64,000 bases of DNA from positions 22,625,308-22,689,307 of the forward strand of contig CM068841.1 of the NCBI GenBank assembly GCA_028554795.2, in the 5' to 3' direction. Both the position numbers and the translations under genes were made by a program. Below, piece after piece: positions 55,681 through 64,000 of the stretch (its first letter is position 1; each line of letters starts with the position of its first letter). Below the pieces are notes generated by a model. The model saw only the letters and a program-made list of their open reading frames with translations, ran no database searches and was not told where the DNA came from. Source of the DNA: Sinohyriopsis cumingii (Eukaryota; Mollusca; Bivalvia; Unionida; Unionidae).

Positions 55681-58136
55681 AAATACCTATCCTGGTCTTA
55701 AATAAAGTAACTGACTTTCACAAATTTAACACTATTATAGTTTTATTAAAGTATGGATTCCTATGGAGTTTTACAATGGTACTAAATTGGGTAAAGAAAA
55801 GCAGATGTCTGGTCTAATCATTATCAGTACATGGGGTAGTCCACATTTTGTCACAGCGATTGTCACATCATAGTGTACATGATTCAGTTTAAACTATATC
55901 AGACCTCTTTTGCTGGCCTCGTCTAAAATTGTTTATAATGTTTATGTACTTCAACAATGATTTACAGTTCATATATATAACGATCTTCCAAGTGAATTTT
56001 GATCAATGACGATCAAAATAATGTAAATAATGGGCATTTAAAGCTATGCATAATCGATTCTCAAAAGTGACACCTATATTTGAAATAGTCTGTATTGTAC
56101 TAGATGCCTACATCTCCTGTATGACTAGTACTGTAGGCGTTGGTATCCCCTACTTGTCACCCAATGGGTTACAGTTTGAATCCTACCATCAGGTCAGCTT
56201 GGGTCAACTATTGTGATGCAATTCACTTTAATCCAAACCAAAATAAATTAATATTTCATCAGTAGGGGTGGATCTTAAATTTAAAGTCATATTGCTATAT
56301 AATGTAAATATTTAATGATATAGTGCAATATTGTGTAAATGTGCAAAATTTTGCAGAGCAGTTTTTGTAGAGATAATTTTGCTGTACATTCTGTCAGGGT
56401 GACATACAAACATTAAGTCTGACATACATGTTAGACATGCCAAAAAATAGTTGACTGCAAGGGATGGAATCTGTTCTGCTTGGGTCATGAAATGAATTTT
56501 AATTAGAGCTTGCTTCGAAAATAGTTAGAACCAAACCATAGTAATGCTGAGATGAACCTGGGAAAATTTTGTTAAGTTGGGGGCCATTTGAAACAGGTGT
56601 CACAAAATAATATTTTCCAGAAAAGTTATTATTAAAGGATGACTGAGGAGGATTATTCTAACTTTGATGGGAGCAATACAAATTTTGGCAGCTAAATAAG
56701 TAAACCTGAATGGCTACGCTAAACAAGAGGTGTGTGTTCTCAGATGGAATTTAGGCTTTTAAAGTAATCCCCTCGCACTACTAGGCAGTCCAATTTTTCT
56801 GCTGAGGGGAAAGTCTGAACAATTCTGAGAAAATTAATAAGTAATTTCTCTCATTAAAGAAACTGTCCAAATGAAAAAGGGGTCTGGAAATTTGTGAGAT
56901 GCAAACCAGAGAAGAGACAGATGGAATTCATTGATAAGTGAGCGAGGGCTTGAATAAAGCACAAGGAAATTAGCTCCACACCTATATTACACAGTGGAAA
57001 AAGCAGTCTGCAAACCAAAGCATGATGACCCAAAGATGCTAAAGAGAGAGAGAAGGAAAGAGAAAGAAATGACACCTGATCATCAGCAGTGATTTGAAAA
57101 AGACAGGAAGCACCAGGTGATGATGTCATGTTGGCAATCTGAGTTTGATCAGTCTCTCAATCATATAATGACATTTGTTCTTTCAGTGTAATAAAATTGC
57201 TAATTGCATTTTGGTATAATTTTGTAACTCTTTTTCTGTGAGAAACTGAAATGGTAACATGTCACGAATGATTTCATTTTTTTTATCTAATTGATTCAAT
57301 GGTTATATTTTACATATGAGGCCTCTTGTTATTCCATTCTACATCTCTCCTCAGATCTCTGTTATTTAATCCCTTAATTTCATAAGTTATTTTATTGTTT
57401 ACTTGATCTGGTTAATAAGATATAGTCGATTGCCTCCTAGATAATGATAAACAAAAACCATAAGGAGTTGGGGAGATCACATATCACCACCACCTCCATG
57501 ACATATTGCAATAGATATTTCTTATTTGGATGGAATTAAATGATTTCAAACACTGGTGCACCAAAAGGAATTACTGAGGCAAATGATCAGATCTTGCTGA
57601 ATTGCTTTGGATAAAACAGCCTCACTGTGATTTGTCATTTGTATTTGTGTTACCGTATCAGTTTATTATTCTAAAACAAAACTGAGGATAGAAAGAAAAT
57701 GGTAGGGACTAAGAAGCATACAAGACTGCTTAATGAGTACTTGAGAGTGGTATCCCCACTCATGAATGCCTTAATCTCACACCAAGTACATGTATTAAAA
57801 AGGAAATTCTGATCATACTTCTTCATTTGCAACATGTCACTATCAGCTACCAATAAACCATTTTCCAGACAGATTATTTTTTTGAAAACTTCACAATTTG
57901 TTGAGCCTCACCCTAAGCAGATGTACAGGATGTACACAGAATTCATGTGCAATCAGGCATTATAGCCTTTAAATAAAATGTTGTTGTTGTTTTCATCACA
58001 TCCTGAGACATGACGACATTCATTTTATTGTAAGAATTTATATTAGCCTATCATTATTGCAGTTCAGTTCTATGAAGCAGAGGTAAACTATTACACTACT
58101 TCCTGTATTGGAGTTGGTATTGGTATCTGCAGATAC
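55681..58136. other. Probable intron or intergenic stretch, no gene recognised
   Basis: The 91-codon minus-strand frame at 56854-57129 has no family resemblance. No SINE or inverted repeat was noticed. Confidence 0.4.
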
Positions 58137-58301
58137 TTGCATAAACATATGTACACCCTCACTAAATATCAACCACTCCTTCATCCTAGGTTGTAAACAA
58201 CAGTCTGCAGTGCGTTTCATGACACCTAACCCCTGGGGAGGGGTATGAGGGACATTAACTAGTACATACTTGTATATGTCCACATATTCTTGGTTAAGTT
58301 T
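58137..58301 (-). CDS. Candidate internal exon of the same minus-strand gene
   Basis: On the minus strand, an 'actatatgcag' acceptor-like site at 58302-58312 opens a 55-codon frame: KLNQEYVDIYKYVLVNVPHT, then PPQGLGVMKRTADCCLQPRM, then KEWLIFSEGVHMFMQ. It is followed by a GT at 58136-58135 ('CAA|GTATCT'). The peptide looks protein-like (balanced composition, plausible helix at the end), and the phase (0 in, 0 out) is compatible with joining the large exon at 55138. Against it: the acceptor has almost no pyrimidine tract, the donor is weak, and I do not recognise the peptide. An alternative donor would be 'TTTA|GTGAGG' about 27 bases earlier. Confidence 0.3.
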
Positions 58302-58392
58302 CTGCATATAGTTCAGGTTAATTTCTACACTGTAGAAATACTGTTAAATCTGGAATGATGACACTTAGTGAGAGGATGCATCAAGATGAGTA

Positions 58393-58394
<2 letters not shown>

Positions 58395-58452
<58 letters not shown>
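58395..58452. repeat. (TA)n microsatellite
   Basis: About 29 TA units within the degenerate repeat region. Confidence 0.97.
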
Positions 58453-58455
<3 letters not shown>

Positions 58456-58582
58456 AAAGACCAATGTTTCATGCTTCACTGACTTTGAGAACATTTTGTT
58501 GTTTATTTTTTAAGCTCTGTTCATGATATAATCATCAAACTAGATGACTATATGCATTCCCATAAGTACTGTACTCTTGCCA

Positions 58583-58583
58583 C

Positions 58584-58626
<43 letters not shown>

Positions 58627-58690
58627 TGGAGAGAGAGAGAGAGAGACAGAGAAAGAGAGAGAGAGAAAGACAGAGACACAGAGAGATAGT
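58583..58690. repeat. (TA)n(GA)n compound microsatellite
   Basis: About 11 TA units, then an interrupted GA run to about 58690. Confidence 0.95.
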
Positions 58691-60900
58691 CTCATTAAAT
58701 CAGATTTGAGAGTATCATTAAATCAGATTCTGTCTATCTGGAAACCTTACTATCCAGAAATAATTCAATGGGAACAGAATTCCTAAACAACAATTATTTC
58801 AATTAATCCAGAAACCCATGTTCCAGATCCAGAAAACAAAATCAGGGACCAAATTTAAAAATTGCTATAAAAATGTGCCTAAATAATGTGGATATAATCT
58901 GTCAAACAATAGGAAAATTTGAATTCGGAGGAATTTTAATTTACCAATCTCTTGTTGAATTCTATCTGCACATTAAAGTTATAAATTGATTGTGTGCTCA
59001 TGTGTGAGGAAAAACTAGTAGTAGTGTGAACAATTATACAATGTCATATAAACAATGTCTGTTTTTGCTACTTGGTACCAGGGGTGTTAATAATTAAATA
59101 AATGCACTGGGATCAAATCCTCCAGACTTTTAGCATAACATATAGTTATTAAAATTAAGTGTCATTAAGTCTCTATGCTGTTTACCAATGTATGTAACAA
59201 TAACGGTTTGTTGATGACTGTACATAAAATGTTGATTGACCTAAGCTTTGGACAGTATCGGGCTTCATTTCAGAATAAAAAGTAATGTCAACTATTGGCT
59301 CATTAGCAGCTATAATAGTTGTAAAATACGACTCATCAAAATGACTTTTATTAGTCTGCCAAACAGCATTTAACTGCAAGATTTCAGTTTGTAATCACTG
59401 TACATTTTATTTATTATGGTGACACCATCAAGCAAGAGTAGACAAGTAGGGATACCAGCTAGCACAATTTTTTTTAACCAGCATAAAGATCACCAAAAAG
59501 CTACCATTCAAGACATCTGCGGGCATATTATATCTGACTCATCCTTTCACTTTGACAATGATCCGTCTGTCAATAAATCCAGGCTAAAAAAAGTTACAGA
59601 TTTCTTCAGGAAATTGTCATAATTTGTACATATATAGTGTGAAATTGTTTAAACTTGTATTTATGTACAAGTTATAATAAAGTGAAATAAACACAAGTCA
59701 TTAGATGTATTCATTATTATTGAATATACAGCACATGTACAACTAGCAAATATATGTTTATATAATGTAATGTATACAGTATAATGACATTACAAAATAA
59801 AAATGTGTATGATTCAATTATCTGGAAAACTCATTACTCCAGACATATTCACTGGGATTGAAGGTGTCAAAATTAATAAGGCTCCACTCTGTGTGTGTGT
59901 TTATACTGTGTGTGTGTATGTGTGTGTGCACGTTTGCACATGGATGTGTGTGTTATCTCTAGAATAATGAAGCTTTGTAAAGGAATGCATATTGATGAAT
60001 ACTACACTCTCATCACAAATGTAGGTCACTATGACTAATATTTTATATTGCACTGACTTTGGTAAGACTATATTAAGTTTGTTTCCCAAGCACAGTTTAT
60101 CATGGAATCATTGACCTGCATGATTGTATGGATCCCAGTTAGTACCACACAATTAAAACAAAGGTCAATGGACATATATTTAACATTTTGCTGGCTTAAA
60201 TTTTTGCATTTAGCTCATGACAACATTCGTGTTTGATCTACTTTACAATACTGCTACTCCTGTAATCACGAAACATGGTGAGAGGATACATCTTGATAAG
60301 TACTACACCCTTATCATAAAAGTAGGTTGCTGTGATACATATTTCACTGACTCTGGTCCAATTTGACATTTATACTGTTCATGCTGTTCTCATTAAACAA
60401 GGTTACTGTATGTCTCTTTTAGTACCAAATCATACCAAAAAAAAGTCATAGTGAGCTATATTTCAGAGTACTGGCATGGGTTAAGTTGTTGTATTTAGCT
60501 CATGACCACACTGATTTCTGGCATGCTCTGAGCATGCTGTCCTATACAGAAAATGGGGATGCACCTTATGACGAATTTGGATTAAAGTTTATTTATTGTT
60601 GATTTCTCAGGCACTGTTCATGCTAGGATCATGAAATCTGTTATAACCCCACTTTTACAACAAAAGACTTGATCTATATTTCATCTTTACTAGCTTTGGT
60701 TAAATTTTTCATGACTACATGAGCTTTTGGCATATGTATACTACATGTATACTGCCAAGAATGATCAAACCTGGTGTGTGGATGATCCTGATAAATAATA
60801 TTTGTTTTTCATCTGTGACCTGTATTCCATACTCAGTGACTTTCTTTAAAATTTGTGTGAAAAATTCATTTTTTTTGGTGCACCTTGTGTTTCAGTCATG

Positions 60901-62319
60901 AAACTTAATTTCTCAATTGCATGATAATGTCTACAATGGCTACTCGAGATAACTGAAAGTAGAGATGAGCAATCTTTTGGCTTATTACAAGTCTTTGTAC
61001 CCTGGTTTAGCTGTGAACATACATGTGCTTTGCCCACTTCCTGTATGCCTACTTTGGGCAAGGCTAGATGAATTATTAAGTTTTCAAAAGAACTGACCAG
61101 GAAACTAATACCATATCCTCAAGTCCCTGTTGTAATACTCCAGCCATGCCTGATGAACTTGTTGGTTCTGTAGCTTCAAGTTAAAATCGGTATATGATCT
61201 TTATCAAACTAAGACTTTTATTTCTGGTGTACTTGGCAAAATATGTAGATTCCTATGTCTCAAAAATAATCTTTATTTAGAGAGAAATGGTTACATGAAC
61301 ATGAGGAATTCAAATCCCCGTATAGATGGATCATGACAGCACAGGTTGATAATGGTCACTGGCACTTGGGTCATGGATTTGTTCATTTCTGCAATAAACA
61401 TTTACTATTCCAGCAACATATACCCGTTGAATTAGTTGTCAAGTCTGGTTATACCAGTTTTCTACTCTGTCCGTGTCAGCTAAATTAACCATGATCTGAA
61501 CAGTGGACTGCAGAAAACTGTGAGCACTGTATTCTGACTAAACAATGACTGATTCGAAGCATATAATGTCTGAAAAGTGAATATTTCTTGCAGAAATTAA
61601 CAAATTTATGTGGTGAGTGCCTGTGATAATGGAACATATTTGAACAAGTTCAACAAACAAGAATCATGTAAGGGTATCTCTAAATGATTCCACCTTTCAA
61701 CCCAGTTGAGGCCAATGGGTTCCCCCTTCTTCCATTCCTTGAATTAAAACTGCGTGATATTATTTGACAAAGGATGTGGTTTGCAATATTATTCCACTAA
61801 GCTGATTTCAAAGGCCAGAACCACCATGTAAGTTTTCCTATGAGTGTTTTTGAAAGATAAAATTCTTCATAAGCCTGTTAGCTGCTCATTAGGCCAATGC
61901 TCATCTTGATTAATGTGACATGAAATCAATTAAAAACATGTCTCCTCAAATAAAAAGACCCCAGACCATCACAGGTTAACCTCTAAGTGCATGATAGTAT
62001 CCATTTGCATTAAGCTTTCATTAACTGGAGAAAGCAAAATTAAGTGCTTTTTTAATACAGTCACAATGACAATGGCTTTGGTGGGACTCAAATACAGACC
62101 ATCAGATTTTGAATCCATAGTCCTAAGTCCAACAGTCTCTGGGAATTATATAAAATGAGATAAAATAACCATAAATACAAATTGATATTCATTTGGCAGA
62201 CGTTTAAGGATATCATACATGGGATTTTGGAATAGTACATACTCCCTCATTAGCATACTGCCCATGAAAGCCATAGTATAAATTAACACCTTACAGTGAG
62301 ACCAACTTATAATGAAGTA
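60901..62319. other. Unique stretch, no gene recognised
   Basis: No coding frame with family resemblance. 'cagtgagaccaacttataat' at 62294-62313 resembles a pogo-type terminus, but no partner terminus was found. Confidence 0.45.
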
Positions 62320-62330
62320 CCAGTACCCGA

Positions 62331-62581
62331 GGGGGCCCCGAGTGGCCGAGTGGTCTAAAACACTCTCCGTTACGGATCACTGCCATCTCACCTCTGTCTG
62401 CGTGGGTTCGAGTCCAACGCTCGGCTAACGTTGGTACGTGGGAAAGCCTGCCGGTAGCTTCTTGTGGGTCGGTGGTTCTTCCCTGGGTTTTCCAGGGTTC
62501 TTCCTCCACCAGTTATACTGGCCGCCATGTATAGCCTATCTTGTGCTGAAAAATGAAACCCTAGAACAACAACAACAACAA
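62331..62581 (+). mobile_element. tRNA-derived SINE family B, best-preserved copy
   Basis: The head is 'ggggccccgagtggccgagt', with A-box 'tggccgagtggtctaaa'. A class-II-tRNA-like variable region follows, then B-box 'gggttcgagtcc'. The body has 'ggtggttcttccctgggttt', 'tccagggttcttcctccacc' and 'ctggccgccatgtatagcct', with an (AAC)n tail. The flanking 11-bp duplication CCAGTACCCGA is perfect (62320-62330 and 62582-62592). The body resembles the central segment of widespread molluscan SINEs as I remember them; the family name needs a database check. Confidence 0.95.
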
Positions 62582-62639
62582 CCAGTACCCGATACATCTG
62601 ACTTTACTCCACTTAATGAAATAAGATCTATGGACATCC

Positions 62640-63890
62640 ATTATAATGAGGGGTCTTATAACAAAAATGATGTTCAATGAAGAGTTTTGTAACAGGAACC
62701 ATGTTGTAAGGAAGGGTTTTATAACAGGTTCTATGTTAAATGAAGGGTCTTATAACAGGAACCATGTTAATGAAGAGTCTTATAACAAAAACCCTGTTAT
62801 AATGTTAGGTTTTATAATAGGAACCATGGTATAATGAAAGGTTTTATAATAGGAACCATGGTATAATGAAAGGTTTTATAATAGGAACCATGTTATAATG
62901 AAAGGTTTGATAACAGGATCATGCTGTAATGAAGGGTCTTAATAATGGAACCATGTTAAATGATCGGTTGTATAACAGAAACCATATTAAAAGAAGGGTT
63001 TTCTAACAGAAACCATGTTATAATGATGGGTTTTATAATAGGAACCATGTTAAATGAAGGGTTTTATAATAGGAACCATGTTAAATGAGGGTTTTGTAAT
63101 AGGAACCATGTTAAATGAAGGGTTTTATAGGTCTTATGAATGAATGTTATAATGAACAGTTTTATAAAAAGAATTGTTTAAATGAAGGGTTTTATAACAG
63201 GAAATGTGTTTAATGAAGGGTTTTATAACAGGAAATGTGTTTAAATGAAGGGTTTTATAACAGGAACCATGTTAAATGAAGAATTTTATAACAGGAACCA
63301 TGTTAAATGAAGGGTTTTATAACATGAATATTGTTTAAATGAAGGGTTTTATAACAAGAACCATGTTTAAATAAAGTTTTTTTAAACAGGAACCATGTTT
63401 AAATGAAGGGTTTTATAACAGAAACCACCGCTCCGGTGGCCTAGTGGTTAGAGCGTCTGCCTTGGATGCAGTAGGTAGTGGGTTCAATCCCTGGTTGAGT
63501 CTTACCAAAGACTTACAAAAATGGTATTAACAGCTGCCTTGCTTGGCACTCAGCATTAAGAGGTTAGTGTTAGGACTGGTTGGCCTGGTATCAGGATAAT
63601 GTGACTGGGTGGGACATCATGCTACATGTCTGCGACATGATGCCCCAGTGCTAGACATCACTATAAACCGCCATACTGCAGACATCGTAGCGATATGACT
63701 GAAAAATTGCTAAAGCTACGTTAAAAATCCAGATCACACACAAACACATAACAGAAACCATGTTTAAATGAAGGGTTTTATAACAGGAACCATGTTTAAA
63801 TGAAGGGTTTTATAACAGGAAATGTGTTTAAATGAAAGTTTTATAACAGGAAATGTGTTTAAATGAAGGGTTTTATAGACAAGCAATTCA
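62640..63890. repeat. ~31-bp minisatellite, about 30 copies, split by a SINE
   Basis: Unit 'aatgaagggttttataacag' + 'gaaccatgttt', with frequent one- to three-base length changes. It is interrupted at 63428-63747 by a SINE. The 'ttataacagg.aaccatgtta' core looks like pogo-type terminal sequence, so the array may have grown from such an element. Confidence 0.94.
63428..63747 (+). mobile_element. tRNA-derived SINE family A, full-length copy inside a minisatellite
   Basis: The head is 'ccgctccggtggcctagtgg', with B-box 'gggttcaatccctgg'. The complete 320-bp family structure follows, with a short 'cacacacaaacac' tail. The 13-bp duplication ATAACAGAAACCA is perfect (63415-63427 and 63748-63760) and consists of minisatellite unit sequence. 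The SINE therefore inserted after the array existed. Confidence 0.96.
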
Positions 63891-64000
63891 AAACATGAAA
63901 ATGATATGGACATGTTCTTAAGCATTAGGTGTCAGCAGTCTACGTTAAAGATGTATCCCAAAATAATGGCCAAAGCACAGAAAACCATAGAAAACAGTAA
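63891..64000. other. Unique sequence to the window edge
   Basis: No feature seen. Confidence 0.4.

Larger units (their letters stand above)
58330..60900. repeat. Degenerate ~300-bp-period repeat
   Basis: Blocks such as 'gagaggatgcatc.tgat.a', 'gtactacac.ct.atcata', 'ttcactgactttggt', 'tttctcaggcactgttcatg' and 'gctcatgac.aca.tt' recur in order near 58365-58530, 59985-60110, 60290-60400, 60480-60690 and 60760-60880. Units are strongly diverged and interrupted by microsatellites and unique sequence. Confidence 0.5.

Overview
The window is eukaryotic genomic DNA and is almost entirely non-coding. It is AT-rich and holds many tRNA-derived SINEs, inverted-repeat DNA transposons, a Penelope-like retroelement, (TA)n/(GT)n microsatellites and minisatellites. 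It has no bacterial-style gene packing, and the one convincing coding exon has a eukaryotic splice acceptor and a poly(A) signal. The repeat types (a SINE with an (AC)n tail, a SINE with an (AAC)n tail and a 'gggttttcc / ctggccgccatgta' body, TA-flanked pogo-like MITEs, a Penelope-like element) suggest a marine invertebrate, most likely a bivalve or other mollusc. That assignment is inference. A 100-base run of N marks an assembly gap at 14314-14413.

Layout. 1-5 kb: (TA)n tracts and two old dispersed repeats, both with second copies near 18-19 kb. 5.07-7.34 kb: a decayed Penelope-like element on the minus strand, with a broken reverse transcriptase between direct pseudo-LTRs. 8-10 kb: a SINE fragment and a 36-bp minisatellite. 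11.56-13.85 kb: inverted-repeat DNA transposons, including a hAT-like element with a BED-finger remnant nested in an older palindromic MITE. 15-24 kb: SINEs, a 136-bp hAT MITE and two copies of a palindromic MITE family that recurs six times in the window. 24.7-43 kb: tandem and degenerate periodic repeats (about 28, 37, 40, 45, 60, 70 and 140 bp), a second hAT MITE, a complex (TA)n tract and an 88-nt perfect-loop hairpin. 43.6-45.2 kb: an 84/85-bp satellite with a 425-bp higher-order duplication. 45.6-47.8 kb: pogo-like elements and SINEs, one nested. 50.3-52.35 kb: a 54-bp minisatellite that is open on both strands.

53.18-55.14 kb: the only well-supported host gene, a 653-codon terminal exon on the minus strand encoding a Ser/Thr/Gln-rich, probably disordered protein that I do not recognise. 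It has a clean acceptor and an AATAAA about 240 bp past the stop. A phase-compatible candidate upstream exon lies at 58137-58301. The remainder, to 64 kb, holds a roughly 300-bp degenerate repeat, another SINE, and a 31-bp minisatellite into which a SINE inserted with a perfect 13-bp target duplication.

No operon, CRISPR array, rRNA gene or credible functional tRNA gene was seen. The tRNA-like stretches are SINE heads. The clearest novelty candidates are the hierarchical palindromic MITE family, the nested inverted-repeat cluster at 11.5-13.9 kb, the 88-nt hairpin at 42.2 kb, the two periodic arrays carrying CCAAT-like or YY1-like cores, and the unrecognised gene.
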